Of a stretch of 64,000 nt of DNA, positions 16,519 through 26,044 are shown piece by piece; positions within the stretch are counted from its first letter, which is position 1; each line of letters begins with the position of its first letter. The stretch comes from an uncultured Lentisphaeria bacterium (GTDB lineage: Bacteria; Verrucomicrobiota; Lentisphaeria; Victivallales; UBA1829): the NCBI GenBank assembly GCA_905197955.1, contig CAJKAR010000024.1, forward strand, positions 10,198-74,197, written 5' to 3'. Below the pieces are notes generated by a model. It did no database searches. It worked only from the letters and a program-made list of their open reading frames with translations, and had not been told where the DNA came from. A program made the translations under genes and the position numbers.

Positions 16519-19170
16519 ATGAAAATGTCTCTTGTAAGACGTCTGGCGCTGTTGTGCTCGACGGTTCTTCTTTGTCTGGCTCCGCTGGCGGATGCTTACG
16601 GAGCGTCGCCGCTGGAATCGATCAAATCCATCGGCGGGACATTGTCCGGGAAAAGCGTCGATGCCAGCGCCGATATCTACGAGTATGTCGGAGAGAATAT
16701 CATTGCACGCGGCCACGTCGTAATCAAATTCAGAGATACGACCGTGACTGCCGACAAGGCAATCATCAATATCAATTCGCAGGATATCGAGGCCGCCGGA
16801 AATGTAACGTTCACGCGACGGCAGAAACGGACCAAAACGGTCGATTATCAGGAGTATCAGGATCTGCTCGACGATCCCACCTTGAAGGTCGAAGTCATTG
16901 AATATGTGACTTCCGCGATCGGGGTTCGGAAAATCAAGGTCTCGATCGAGAACATCACCGGCTACATGAAGGCCGACCGTATTTCCGGGAATTTGAATTC
17001 CGGACTGCTTCAGTTCAAGAATTTTGCGGTTCAGAACGGACCGATTTTCTGTGCGGCGTCCGAGGCGGAACGCGCCCCGGATGGAAAGATCACCGTCGAA
17101 AACGCCCGCCTGACAACCTGTGATTACATCATTGACGATCACGACCACTATTCCATCAGCGCTTCCAAAGCCGTTCTTTCCCCGCGGGAATACAACAGCG
17201 GCATCCAGAATTACAATCCGGACCACAGCGAACACAGTATCTGGGCTTATAACACCATGTTCCGGCTGTGGAACATTCCGGTGCTCTGGATTCCGGCACT
17301 CTACAAGCCGATGGAATCCGACAGTTTCGGTGTCGATATTGATTTCGGAAACTCCTCCGGATGGGGATATTTTGTGCGTGCGTCAAAAGGCTTTTCCGTG
17401 ATTGACACAAAACAGATGCAGCTGAATGCGGCGGCGATTCTCAACTATTATTCCGACCGCGGTGTCGCTTACGGAGGCAAGATCAATTTTGTGACGGATT
17501 TCTCCCGGACGGAATTCTTTGCCGTCGGCATGCACGACCGTGATCCCTACAATATGTGGGATTATGACGATGAGGACAACAGCAGATGGTATAAAAACCA
17601 TACCCGCATGAGAATTCCCAAGGACCGCTATGATGTGAAAATTACCAATTTGACTCATATCACGCCGAATCTGGACTTCCGCGGGCAGTTCGAAAAATAC
17701 AGCGACTACAACTTCCTGGATGACTATTACACGGCTCGTTACGATCAGAATATTCAGCCGCCGACCTACGCCTCTCTGGAATATCAGATGGAGCGCGCTT
17801 CCGCCGCTCTGCTGACGACGATCCGGGTCAATTCGTTTGATACGGTCATGGAGCGTCTGCCGGAGGCCCGGTTCGATATGCCGAGACAGGAACTCTTCGG
17901 CGGACTCTACTATCAGAGCGAAACCTCCGCCGGATATTATCAGATGAAATGGCGCAAATTCGATATCCGTTCCAAATACGGCAAAATCAAGGATTATGCA
18001 AGCGCACGGTTTGATACGGTTCATTTTCTGTACTATCCGATCAACCTGGACTTCATCAACATCATTCCGCGTGCGGGCGGTCGCTTTACCGCGTATTCGA
18101 ATACTTCCAAGCGGAAGATTTCCGACGATCAGCTGATGGATATGTTCGGAGCGGATTCCATTGATCAGCCGTTTTTCTCTGAAATGAAGCCGTTCACGAG
18201 TTTTCAGGATACGGGACGGGCGGATCTCCGCTTCATCGGAGAACTCGGTGTCGAGGCGAACACGAAGATTTACCGCACCTGGCAGAATGTCCGCAACTCC
18301 TTCCTTCAGCTCGACGGCCTGCGGCATGTCATGATGCCCTATGTGAACTACACCTACATTCCGGAGCCGACTCTGGATGAGGATAAGATTCTCTATTTTG
18401 ATGATATCGACCGGATTCACAAACAGAATTTTGTCCGGGTTGGTTTGCAGAACACCTTGCAGACCCGTCGGGGATCTTACGGGTCCGAGGCGATTACCGA
18501 ATGGGCGTCTTTGGATACCTACTGGGATTTCCATGCGGAGAAGCAGGGAATTTTCGGTCATATCGGCGATATCGGGACCAAACTCTCGCTGACGCCGTTT
18601 GACGGATTGACATTTACATCGGAACTGCTTTGGGATGTCGGACATAACAACAAGCATGATCAGGAGGCCACCCGTGCGTTCGGGCGTCAGGCGGGCCGGG
18701 TCGGCATGTCGAAATTGAAATACATCAACATGTGGAACACGATGCTGAGCTATCAGATCTCGAAGGATTGGAAAATCTGGGGATCGTACATGTATTCCGA
18801 TTACTACAAGCAGCGCGGAACATATTCCATGGGATCGATGCTGACGCAGATCAATGCGACGTCTTCGACTCTTTCCGCTTCGTATCCCATGTCGCAGATG
18901 GCGACGATCGGCGTGAATTTCCCGACCTATATTGATCCGAAGCTGACCGGCAGTTTTTCCGTGACGTATGATGTGGAGGCGGCGTTGCTTCAGGATATGA
19001 CCGTCTCTCTGAAACGGAATTTCCACTGCGTGGATGTGATGGCTGCGTTCGGACGTTCCGTGCAGTTGAACAGCAAACAGGACAAGGACAGCTCCTTCTA
19101 TGTGGCGTTCTATGTCTCCCTCTCCGCGATGCCTTCGCTGACCATCGGACAGAAGTTCGGCGGAGAATGA
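16519..19170 (+). CDS. lptD: LPS-assembly outer-membrane protein LptD
   Basis: The 883-residue protein has a signal peptide (~1-28). An N-terminal OstA/LptA-like jelly roll follows (~45-115, with the ADKAIININSQDIEAAGNV repeat typical of that fold). A large beta-barrel domain rich in alternating aromatic strands runs from ~215 to the C-terminus. The junction NTMFRLWNIPVLWIPALYKP is a recognisable LptD segment. It inserts lipopolysaccharide into the outer leaflet, so the cell has a true LPS outer membrane. A second in-frame ATG six bases later is possible. proS follows 47 bases downstream on the same strand and may share the transcript. Confidence 0.88.
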   Translation: MKMSLVRRLALLCSTVLLCLAPLADAYGASPLESIKSIGGTLSGKSVDASADIYEYVGENIIARGHVVIKFRDTTVTADKAIININSQDIEAAGNVTFTRRQKRTKTVDYQEYQDLLDDPTLKVEVIEYVTSAIGVRKIKVSIENITGYMKADRISGNLNSGLLQFKNFAVQNGPIFCAASEAERAPDGKITVENARLTTCDYIIDDHDHYSISASKAVLSPREYNSGIQNYNPDHSEHSIWAYNTMFRLWNIPVLWIPALYKPMESDSFGVDIDFGNSSGWGYFVRASKGFSVIDTKQMQLNAAAILNYYSDRGVAYGGKINFVTDFSRTEFFAVGMHDRDPYNMWDYDDEDNSRWYKNHTRMRIPKDRYDVKITNLTHITPNLDFRGQFEKYSDYNFLDDYYTARYDQNIQPPTYASLEYQMERASAALLTTIRVNSFDTVMERLPEARFDMPRQELFGGLYYQSETSAGYYQMKWRKFDIRSKYGKIKDYASARFDTVHFLYYPINLDFINIIPRAGGRFTAYSNTSKRKISDDQLMDMFGADSIDQPFFSEMKPFTSFQDTGRADLRFIGELGVEANTKIYRTWQNVRNSFLQLDGLRHVMMPYVNYTYIPEPTLDEDKILYFDDIDRIHKQNFVRVGLQNTLQTRRGSYGSEAITEWASLDTYWDFHAEKQGIFGHIGDIGTKLSLTPFDGLTFTSELLWDVGHNNKHDQEATRAFGRQAGRVGMSKLKYINMWNTMLSYQISKDWKIWGSYMYSDYYKQRGTYSMGSMLTQINATSSTLSASYPMSQMATIGVNFPTYIDPKLTGSFSVTYDVEAALLQDMTVSLKRNFHCVDVMAAFGRSVQLNSKQDKDSSFYVAFYVSLSAMPSLTIGQKFGGE

Positions 19171-19217
19171 CCGGTTTTCAAATCCACTACCTACAACAGT
19201 AATAAGGGTTTCGCATC

Positions 19218-20948
19218 ATGAAAATGTCCAGAATGCTGGGGCGCAGAATCAAGGAAGACCCCAAAGACGCAAAAACGGTAAGTCACAAATTTCTGATTCG
19301 AGGCGGATATATCCGTCCGGTTTCCGCCGGTATTTACAGTCTGCTGCCGCCGGCGGACCGGATTATCCGGAAGATCGAAAATATCGTCCGCGAGGAGATG
19401 AATGCGATCGATGGACAGGAAGTGCTGATGCCGGTTGTCCTTCCCGCCGAACTCTGGCAGGAATCCGGACGTTTCACTTCTGTCGGACAGGAGCTGCTGC
19501 GCTTCAAGGACCGCAACGGCAAGGATATGCTCCTCGGCATGACGCACGAGGAGGCGATTGTGCATCTGGTCCGTTCCGAAATCAACAGCTACAAGCAGCT
19601 GCCGATCATGGCGTATCAGATTCAGACGAAGTATCGTGATGAAGCGCGTCCGCGCGCCGGACTGATCCGTGTCCGCGAATTCACGATGAAGGATGCGTAC
19701 AGTTTCCATACCTCGCAGGAGTGCCTGGAAAAATATTATGAGCGGGCGCATCAGGCGTATGTGAACATCTATCGCAGAGTGGGACTCAAGCATGTGCTTT
19801 CCATCAAGGCGAATTCCGGCATGATGGGCGGCAATGTTTCGCACGAGTTCATGTCGCTTGCCGATTGCGGAGAGGATACGCTTTTCGTTTCTCCCGATGG
19901 AAAAAGCTACAAGGCGAACCGCGAGATTGCGGTCTCCGCGCTGAAATTTGAGAAGTCTGCGCCGGAGCTGCCGCTGGAGAAGGTGGCGACGCCGGGAGCT
20001 AAGACGATTGAGGCTGTGGCGGCGTTTCTGAAAGTCAAGCCGGAAAACACCGGAAAGGCGGTGTTCTATGCCGATTCGGACGGCCGGCTGATTTTTGTGC
20101 TGATCCGCGGCGATTTTGAAGTCAATGAGACCAAACTGCAGAATCTGCTCCGCGTCAAGGAGCTTTCGTTTGCGAATGATGAGCAGATTCTGAAGGCGGG
20201 AGCGGTTCCGGGATATGCATCGCCGGTGGGAATTGACCCGTCGAAAGCGGTGATTGTGGTGGACCGTTCCGTGGAAGGATCGTCGAATCTTGTGGTCGGA
20301 GCGAACGAAGCCGGGTTCCACTACATCAACTTCAATTACGGACGCGATCTCAAGGATGCGCTGGTAGCGGATATTGCGACCGTCCGGGAAGGGGATCCCT
20401 GTCCGGTGACCGGCGAGCCGCTGCAGATGAAGCGCGGAATCGAGGTCGGAAACATCTTCCAGCTCGGGACGAAGTATTCGGCTCCGATGAAGTGCGAATA
20501 TCTGGACAAGGATGGAAAATCGCATCCGATGATCATGGGTTGCTACGGAATTGGAATCGGACGCACGATGGCGGCGCTGGTCGAGGATTCGCATGATGAT
20601 TACGGGCCGATCTGGCCGATGTCAGTGGCTCCGTACCATGTGGAAATCTGCGCGATTACGCCGGACAAGGATCGTGTTATGGAGGTTGCGGAGAAGTTCT
20701 ATCAGGATCTTCAGAAGCTCGGGGTCGAGGTTCTGTTCGACGACCGCGGCGAAAAAGCCGGATCCATGTTCAGCGATGCCGATTTGCTGGGAATTCCGTT
20801 CCGCGTGGTGATTTCCCCGAAGAGCATTGCCGCGGGAAGTGTCGAGTTCCGTCTGCGCGGATCGCGTGATTCGGAGATGCTGCCGCTTGACAACGCGGCG
20901 GGAATCATTGCCGCGAGAGTTTCGGACGAATTGGAAAAATATAAATAA
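19218..20948 (+). CDS. proS: Prolyl-tRNA synthetase
   Basis: This 576-residue class II aminoacyl-tRNA synthetase is of the bacterial ProS type. Motif 1 and 2 regions are visible (AGIYSLLPPADRIIRKIE, and MAYQIQTKYRDEARPRAGLI followed by REFTMKDAYSFH). A YbaK-like editing domain is inserted at about residues 235-390. Motif 3 (GCYGIGIGRTMAALVE) precedes an anticodon-binding domain (from ~475). Length is normal for this type. It charges tRNA-Pro and is essential. It ends at a strong terminator. Confidence 0.97.
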   Translation: MKMSRMLGRRIKEDPKDAKTVSHKFLIRGGYIRPVSAGIYSLLPPADRIIRKIENIVREEMNAIDGQEVLMPVVLPAELWQESGRFTSVGQELLRFKDRNGKDMLLGMTHEEAIVHLVRSEINSYKQLPIMAYQIQTKYRDEARPRAGLIRVREFTMKDAYSFHTSQECLEKYYERAHQAYVNIYRRVGLKHVLSIKANSGMMGGNVSHEFMSLADCGEDTLFVSPDGKSYKANREIAVSALKFEKSAPELPLEKVATPGAKTIEAVAAFLKVKPENTGKAVFYADSDGRLIFVLIRGDFEVNETKLQNLLRVKELSFANDEQILKAGAVPGYASPVGIDPSKAVIVVDRSVEGSSNLVVGANEAGFHYINFNYGRDLKDALVADIATVREGDPCPVTGEPLQMKRGIEVGNIFQLGTKYSAPMKCEYLDKDGKSHPMIMGCYGIGIGRTMAALVEDSHDDYGPIWPMSVAPYHVEICAITPDKDRVMEVAEKFYQDLQKLGVEVLFDDRGEKAGSMFSDADLLGIPFRVVISPKSIAAGSVEFRLRGSRDSEMLPLDNAAGIIAARVSDELEKYK

Positions 20949-20960
20949 GAAACCTTCGGA

Positions 20961-20991
20961 AAGGGGAGTCGGAAACGGCTCTCCTTTTTTT
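20961..20991 (+). terminator. Factor-independent terminator after proS
   Basis: An 11-bp stem (20961-20971 with 20976-20986, two G-T pairs) is closed by a GAAA tetraloop and followed by a run of seven Ts. It lies 12 bases after the proS stop and just before the fucosidase gene. Confidence 0.85.
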
Positions 20992-21010
20992 GTATCGTGG
21001 AGATTTTGCC

Positions 21011-22282
21011 ATGCAGAAATTCAAAGATGCCAGAGACTGGTTTTTTCAGAAACGGTTCGGACTATTTATTCATTGGGGAATTTATGCTGTCGGAGGGCAG
21101 CAGGAACAGGCGCTTCAGCGCTACCGGATTCCGTGGAGCCGTTATCTGGAGTATCAGAAGAGCTTTAATCCGACGAAGTTCCGGGCGTCGGAGTGGCTGG
21201 ATCTCGCGGAGAGAAACGGCATGCGGTATCTCGTTTTCACGACAAAGCATCATGACGGCTTCTGCATGTGGGATACGAAGGAGACCGATTTCAATATCAT
21301 GCACACTCCTTACGGGAGAGATCTGCTGAAAGAGCTCGCGGATGAGTGCCATAAACGAGATTTTCCGCTGGTTCTGTATTATTCCGTAGTGGACTGGCAC
21401 CATCCGAATTACCCGAATATCGGGCGGCATCATGAGATTCAGACGGATCCGGCGCAGCATGATCTGGAACGGTACATGACCTTCCTGAAAAATCAGATCC
21501 GGGAGCTCTGCACGAATTACGGGAAAATCGACGGCATCTGGTGGGATATGAATGTGCCGGAGATCCGGGATCCGTCGATCAATGAGATGATCCGTCGTCT
21601 CCAGCCGTCGGCTGTGATCAACAACCGCGGAATGGATGACGGGGATTTCTCCACGCCGGAGCGCAGTTTTCAGGCGGATCCGACAATTCCGTTTGCGAAT
21701 CCGACGGAGGCCTGCAATTCCGTCGGTTCCAACAGCTGGGGATACCGGATTCAGGAAGATTATTTTTCGATCTACCATCTGGAACGTCAGATGGCGTCGA
21801 ATCTTGCGCTTGGGGGCAACTACCTTTTGAATGCCGGACCGAAACCGGATGGCACCTTCCCGCAGGAGTCGCTTGACCTCCTGAATGCCCTGGGAGACTG
21901 GTACCGCAAAACCGGAGGTGCAGTGACAGCGCCTCCCTGTTACGGAGTCCTGGACGACAAGACGATTCTGTGTACCGGCGGCGGACGGGAATTGAATTTG
22001 ATTCTTCTGAATCCTCCTGCCTGTTCCGCTCTGGAGCTGGCTCCGTTGACGGTTCTGCCGGAGAAGGCGGTTCTTCTGAATACGGGAACGGAACTGGAGG
22101 CGACTCTGGAGCCGAATGTATATCGTCTTCAGGAACCGCGGTGCCTGCGTCTGCGCGGGATTCCGGTGGATCGCATTGCCGGACAGGTCCCGGTGATTCG
22201 CCTGACTTTTTCCGACCCAGTGATTCAGGGCAGGGAATTCGTCGCGGAGGAGAATCGCGCGGGAATCAACGCGAAGGAGTGA
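21011..22282 (+). CDS. GH29 alpha-L-fucosidase
   Basis: The protein has 423 residues from the ATG at 21011, which is preceded by GGAG with an eight-base gap. The GH29 barrel is clear: FGLFIHWGIYAVGG at the N-terminus, FTTKHHDGFCMWD in the middle, and the nucleophile D179 in GKIDGIWWDM. A C-terminal beta domain follows from ~310. No signal peptide is present, so it removes alpha-linked fucose in the cytoplasm from imported glycans, or is released by another route. It is monocistronic after the proS terminator; I see no strong promoter in the short gap. Other GH29 substrates such as fucosyl-N-acetylglucosamine linkages are possible. Confidence 0.92.
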   Translation: MQKFKDARDWFFQKRFGLFIHWGIYAVGGQQEQALQRYRIPWSRYLEYQKSFNPTKFRASEWLDLAERNGMRYLVFTTKHHDGFCMWDTKETDFNIMHTPYGRDLLKELADECHKRDFPLVLYYSVVDWHHPNYPNIGRHHEIQTDPAQHDLERYMTFLKNQIRELCTNYGKIDGIWWDMNVPEIRDPSINEMIRRLQPSAVINNRGMDDGDFSTPERSFQADPTIPFANPTEACNSVGSNSWGYRIQEDYFSIYHLERQMASNLALGGNYLLNAGPKPDGTFPQESLDLLNALGDWYRKTGGAVTAPPCYGVLDDKTILCTGGGRELNLILLNPPACSALELAPLTVLPEKAVLLNTGTELEATLEPNVYRLQEPRCLRLRGIPVDRIAGQVPVIRLTFSDPVIQGREFVAEENRAGINAKE

Positions 22283-22470
22283 TTTTCTCTGCGTGAATCA
22301 GACGCTTGAAGTTATTGGAGAAGATGTTTTCCAGCTCCGGGCGTGAGAGGTGTTCTGAGAGGACTCCATAGAGATTCATTCCGGGACTGCAGATCGGAAA
22401 ATCCGAACCGAAAAGCAGTTTCCCGGAACTGTGTAGACAGAATCTGTTTTCCGATGATTCACAGAACATG
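22266..22470 (-). pseudogene. C-terminal remnant of an amidohydrolase-family (Amidohydro_2) gene
   Basis: The minus-strand frame ending at 22266 encodes LLFGSDFPICSPGMNLYGVL and then SRPELENIFSNNFKRLI. This is the characteristic end of Amidohydro_2 metal-dependent hydrolases: a metal-binding Asp in GSDFP followed by the closing helix with N-x3-RL. Only about 50-60 codons match. The frame runs into the 3' end of the GH36-like gene upstream, and no start or barrel remains. It also overlaps the 3' end of the fucosidase gene by 17 bases. The best reading is a truncated relic left by a deletion. Confidence 0.6.
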
Positions 22471-24033
22471 TTTTTCGGATGATTGTATGGTAAGGACGAC
22501 TCCTGGATCGGAAAGATCATCCTGTGCGCTTGTACCGATTCGATGAAGCAGCTGGCCGTCGATGGTCAGGACACCATCGGATATTGAGACCGCACCGGTG
22601 ATCTCTTCCGCCGCATCCGCCGCAAGATCCTGTGCAAAGATCCGGATTGATTCTTTCTGGCCGGAGCAGCGCAGGCGCAGTACGGAGTACTCTCCGAAGA
22701 TTCCGAATGTATGTGTTGTGCAGTCAACTGGGACAGAAACCTCTGCCGCAGGAGTCCTGAGTTCGTTTTCCGGAGTTAAACGAGGCAGAGTGGCAATGAG
22801 ACAGGTTCCGTTCGGATGGAGCGTGGAAACGACAAACGGTTTCTCCGATTCCACTGCCGTCACTTCCGGCAGCTCCATATTGCGCGCACTTACGGCTGGC
22901 GCCGACTGACAGATCTTTTTGTTCCAGAGCGGACGGAACCAGGTGCTTTCGTCCGGAAAAAGCCAGGAATCCGTCAGCCGTTCGCTGCTAGTGATGATCT
23001 CTCCCCGATTGGCCGGGAATGCAGGTGCGATCCTCTGCATCCGGATTGCCCGGATCGTTTCGGTACAGCGTTTTGCTCGCTGTGCTGTGGCATCATCCGG
23101 TGTTGGAATCCATCGGCTGCTGCGCATGATTCCCAGCGTACAGCCGAGCGCGGTTCCCAGATACGGCGGGTCCTCTGTGCAGACATACATGGGGAACGAT
23201 TTTCGGAAACCGCTCTGAAGATGAAAAACCGCTCTCTCGATAGTCGTTGCCGTGAAAAGAGGCGCAACCGTGTCATAAGTCCGGCAGACTCCGGAGAATG
23301 CGGCGAGCCCCTCAATAAACTGTTTCCGTTCGAGACTTTCCGCATCGTTTCCGAATGCTCCGTTTCCGATCGGCTGTTCTGCGGAATCAAATTCAATTCC
23401 ATTCATCGGACCGCAGGTACAGGCGTGTTCCAGAAGCAGTTCCGGATAGATCCGATGTGCCAGATCTGTCATTTGCCTGCGGAAATCCAGGTCTCTTGCG
23501 TATTTGCCCCAGTCGACTTTCCAGAGGAGAATCCCGGCTTCACGACTCCATTCGAGTCGCTCGGTCCAGTAGTGTTCCATCTCTTCCGGCGAGAGCTGAA
23601 CCGATTCCGAGCTCCGCGCCGGCTGGCAGGCTACCCAGATGCCGAGTCCACGCCAGCCCAGTTCCCTGACTTTGCTGTTCAGAACTTTCAGCCGTTCCGC
23701 CGGAGTACCGGTGCATTCGGGAAAGCGGACGGAATCGACAATCAGAGAGCCGAATGCAAAGCCCTGCTGCTGCGGTCTGGTCAGATACGGGACATCCCAG
23801 CCGTCGTCGATCAGAAAGATCAGGTCGCCGCGGATACCCTCCCAGTCACGGGCCCATCCCTCTTCGCCGAACAGAATTCTGCTGTTCAGATTATCTCTTG
23901 TTCCGAACAGACCCTGATCGCCGGGAAATGCGATTTCTGTCGGTGTTTCCGGTGTCATTGTAAGAGCCTGGGTTGCCCAGGTGCACCAGTAGTTCGGGGC
24001 TGTCGTTTGCGGCTTGGACGGAATCAGATTCAT
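22459..24033 (-). CDS. GH36/GH27-like (clan GH-D) glycosidase
   Basis: The protein has 524 residues from the ATG at 24033, chosen because AAGAGGAGAA lies seven bases upstream. The long in-frame extension further upstream is AT-rich and not coding-like. The barrel shows GH-D features: LIFLIDDGWDVP, GLGIWVACQPAR, the likely nucleophile D174 in LLWKVDWGKY, and a candidate acid/base in GIEFDSAEQP (D216). A C-terminal beta sandwich follows. No signal peptide is seen. An alpha-galactosidase-like activity is likely but the sequence is divergent and the sugar is uncertain. It is transcribed divergently from an AraC gene, with a TATAAT -10 at 24071-24076, a poor -35, and direct repeats upstream that suit activator control. 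Confidence 0.72.
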   Translation of the reverse strand: MNLIPSKPQTTAPNYWCTWATQALTMTPETPTEIAFPGDQGLFGTRDNLNSRILFGEEGWARDWEGIRGDLIFLIDDGWDVPYLTRPQQQGFAFGSLIVDSVRFPECTGTPAERLKVLNSKVRELGWRGLGIWVACQPARSSESVQLSPEEMEHYWTERLEWSREAGILLWKVDWGKYARDLDFRRQMTDLAHRIYPELLLEHACTCGPMNGIEFDSAEQPIGNGAFGNDAESLERKQFIEGLAAFSGVCRTYDTVAPLFTATTIERAVFHLQSGFRKSFPMYVCTEDPPYLGTALGCTLGIMRSSRWIPTPDDATAQRAKRCTETIRAIRMQRIAPAFPANRGEIITSSERLTDSWLFPDESTWFRPLWNKKICQSAPAVSARNMELPEVTAVESEKPFVVSTLHPNGTCLIATLPRLTPENELRTPAAEVSVPVDCTTHTFGIFGEYSVLRLRCSGQKESIRIFAQDLAADAAEEITGAVSISDGVLTIDGQLLHRIGTSAQDDLSDPGVVLTIQSSEKHVL

Positions 24034-24070
24034 AAAATAGTTCTCCTCTTGGTGTTGCTGTTTTTTATAC

Positions 24071-24145
24071 ATTATATCACAAGCCCCTTGAAAATGAAGT
24101 CGATGAAGATAGATTAATATATGGATTTCTAAAATAATATATGGA
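24071..24145. promoter_or_regulatory. Divergent AraC-type control region with 20-bp-spaced direct repeats
   Basis: For the GH36-like gene (minus strand) the -10 TATAAT is at 24071-24076 with only a weak TTCATT (24093-24098) as -35. The 11-base direct repeat TAATATATGGA occurs at 24115-24125 and 24135-24145, exactly 20 bases apart (about two helical turns). It lies just upstream of that weak -35 and next to the araC-type start codon. The geometry fits AraC half-sites that activate the glycosidase and repress the regulator. Confidence 0.6.
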
Positions 24146-24154
24146 AAAATAAAA

Positions 24155-25084
24155 ATGCAGATTCTGAAGGACCTCTCTCTGTTTACTGCGCAGACGGCAA
24201 CATTGAAATATATTCGGAAAGACTCTTCCATGTATGACCAGTTTGAACCGTTTCCCGCTTCCGTTACCCAGAAATCGGAAACGGAATGTGCCCGTTATGC
24301 TCTTTCCTGCCGTTACTTCTGCTGCAATACCATTCGGGATTATTTTTTTCAACGCAGGCGCAATCAGGATTATCTGAGTCTGGAAGTGATCTGTGAAGGA
24401 AGCTTTTACTATCGATCCGGAAAATCGGCATTTCTGGCGGAAGCCGGAGAGTGCATTCTTCTGCATCCCCGTCGGGACAACGATCTGCTGCATCTGCCCG
24501 GAGAGAACTGCCGGAAATATGGATTGATTCTGCAAGGGAATCTGCTGGATGTTCTTCTGAAGGAATTTTATCTGGATCAAGCGTATGTGCTTTGTCCAGG
24601 GAATCTGGAGGAGTTCTGCGGAATTTTGAACCGAATCGGACGTTGGATGAAGCGAAAGGAGGTGCGTTCGTATACGGAACTTTCCGGAGAGATTTTTAAA
24701 CTGTTTCAGCTTCTGACGAAGGCAGAGCGGATTTTGCCTTCTGCTTCGCGCACGGAAGGGATTCGCTCGTGGATGAGCGCTCATCTGGATATGCGGATGG
24801 AAATGGCGGAGATTGCAGAGAAATTCGGGCTTCCGCTCAGCCGGATGACCCGGTATTTTCAGGAGGAGTGCGGAAAATCCCCTTACCGGTTTCTGGAGGA
24901 GGCGCGGCTGGAGAAGGCGGCGGAACTCCTGCGCCTCTCCAATTTGACCGTGAAAGAGATTTCTGAAAGAGTCGGGTACTGCAATTCCCTCTATTTTTCG
25001 AACATGTTTGCGAAACGGTACGGGAAATCTCCGAAATTTTATCGGGAGAGTTTCCGGAGAGAGAATCGAGGTCAGCAGGGATAG
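24155..25084 (+). CDS. AraC-family transcriptional regulator
   Basis: The product has up to 309 residues; a downstream ATG at 24230 is a possible alternative start because the ribosome site before 24155 is weak. An N-terminal cupin-like sensing region (~50-130, LEVICEGSFYYRSGKSAFLA) leads to a C-terminal double helix-turn-helix: MEMAEIAEKFGLPLSRMTRY and VKEISERVGYCNSLYFSNMF. The end KRYGKSPKFYRE is typical of the family. It is divergent from the GH36-like gene and is the natural candidate to bind the 20-bp-spaced direct repeats between them. Its 3' end overlaps the convergent SDR gene by 13 bases. Confidence 0.9.
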   Translation: MQILKDLSLFTAQTATLKYIRKDSSMYDQFEPFPASVTQKSETECARYALSCRYFCCNTIRDYFFQRRRNQDYLSLEVICEGSFYYRSGKSAFLAEAGECILLHPRRDNDLLHLPGENCRKYGLILQGNLLDVLLKEFYLDQAYVLCPGNLEEFCGILNRIGRWMKRKEVRSYTELSGEIFKLFQLLTKAERILPSASRTEGIRSWMSAHLDMRMEMAEIAEKFGLPLSRMTRYFQEECGKSPYRFLEEARLEKAAELLRLSNLTVKEISERVGYCNSLYFSNMFAKRYGKSPKFYRESFRRENRGQQG

Positions 25085-25893
25085 AGCTGTTCGCCGCCAT
25101 CGACACGAATGAGTTGTCCGCTGATGTATTCCCCGCCGGGACCGCAAAGGAAAAGTACCAGTGAGGCAATGTCTTCCGGTTTCCCGATCTGTTCCAAACG
25201 GCTTTTTCCGGGATCTGGTGTAATGCGTTCTCCGCCGTATGCCGCTTTCGTGTAGGGCGTGTTGATGTTGCCGGGAACGATGCAGTTGACGGGGATGTTC
25301 GCATGGCGGAGCTGTCCTGCAAGACAGCGCGTATACTGCTGTACTGCCGCTTTTGCCGCTGAATAGGGCGCATTGCTTCCCATGGTTTTATTTCCGCCGC
25401 AGGCGGCGATGGAGCCGATCGTGACGATTCTGCCGAATCCGTGTTTCGCCATCAGAGGCGCGACTTCCCGGCAGCAGAGAACGGTCGGGAGAAGCTGGAG
25501 ATCAATCCGCTTTTTCCAGTCGGCAAGATCGAATTCGAGACAGGTTCCCCGGGCGGTTTTCGGATCGTCCGTTCCCGAGAGATTTCCGCCTCCGGCATTG
25601 CAGATGAGAAAGTCGATGGAGCCGAAGCGTTCCAGAATGCTTCCGACGATTTTCCTGACTTCATCTTCCTTTGTCAGATCGCCGCAGAGAGCAATGACAT
25701 TTGTTCCGTGCCGCTTTGCCATTTCCGCCGCGACTTCCTCCAGATTGTTTCCTTCTCCGGTCTGGGCGAGGTTGGTGGAATTACGTCCATGAATCACAAC
25801 GTTGTGTCCCGCCGCGGCAAACGCTTCCGCGATAGCGCGCCCGATCCCTCGGGAAGATCCCGTGATCCATGCCGTTCTGCCTGTCTGTCTCAT
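25072..25893 (-). CDS. Short-chain dehydrogenase/reductase (SDR)
   Basis: The protein has 273 residues from the ATG at 25893, preceded by AAAGGAG. An upstream in-frame ATG would add 14 basic residues without homology. The Rossmann motif TGSSRGIG lies at residues 11-18, the NAG motif in CNAGGG, and the catalytic Ser-Tyr-Lys in GSIAACGG and YSAAK. The C-terminus GGEYISGQLIRVDGG is classical. It belongs with FabG/glucose-dehydrogenase-like SDRs and oxidises or reduces a sugar or polyol; the substrate cannot be told. The gene is convergent with, and overlaps, the AraC gene. Confidence 0.9.
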   Translation of the reverse strand: MRQTGRTAWITGSSRGIGRAIAEAFAAAGHNVVIHGRNSTNLAQTGEGNNLEEVAAEMAKRHGTNVIALCGDLTKEDEVRKIVGSILERFGSIDFLICNAGGGNLSGTDDPKTARGTCLEFDLADWKKRIDLQLLPTVLCCREVAPLMAKHGFGRIVTIGSIAACGGNKTMGSNAPYSAAKAAVQQYTRCLAGQLRHANIPVNCIVPGNINTPYTKAAYGGERITPDPGKSRLEQIGKPEDIASLVLFLCGPGGEYISGQLIRVDGGEQLYPC

Positions 25894-26044
25894 ATTATGG
25901 AGTCTCCTTTTTTTTGTTTTTCGGATACTGTACACTCCCGCTGGATTTGGAAAATGTACAAAAATAAAAAAAACATATCTTTTTCCGGCAGATGCAGATT
26001 CCCTGTTCTCTTCTCATTCAGATGAAAAGAAAAACAGAGAAAAA

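Noticed and set aside
24034..24231. 66-residue N-terminal extension of the GH36-like protein
   Set aside because: The extension is A/T-rich, crosses the direct repeats and the divergent AraC start, and a strong ribosome site precedes the internal ATG at 24033.
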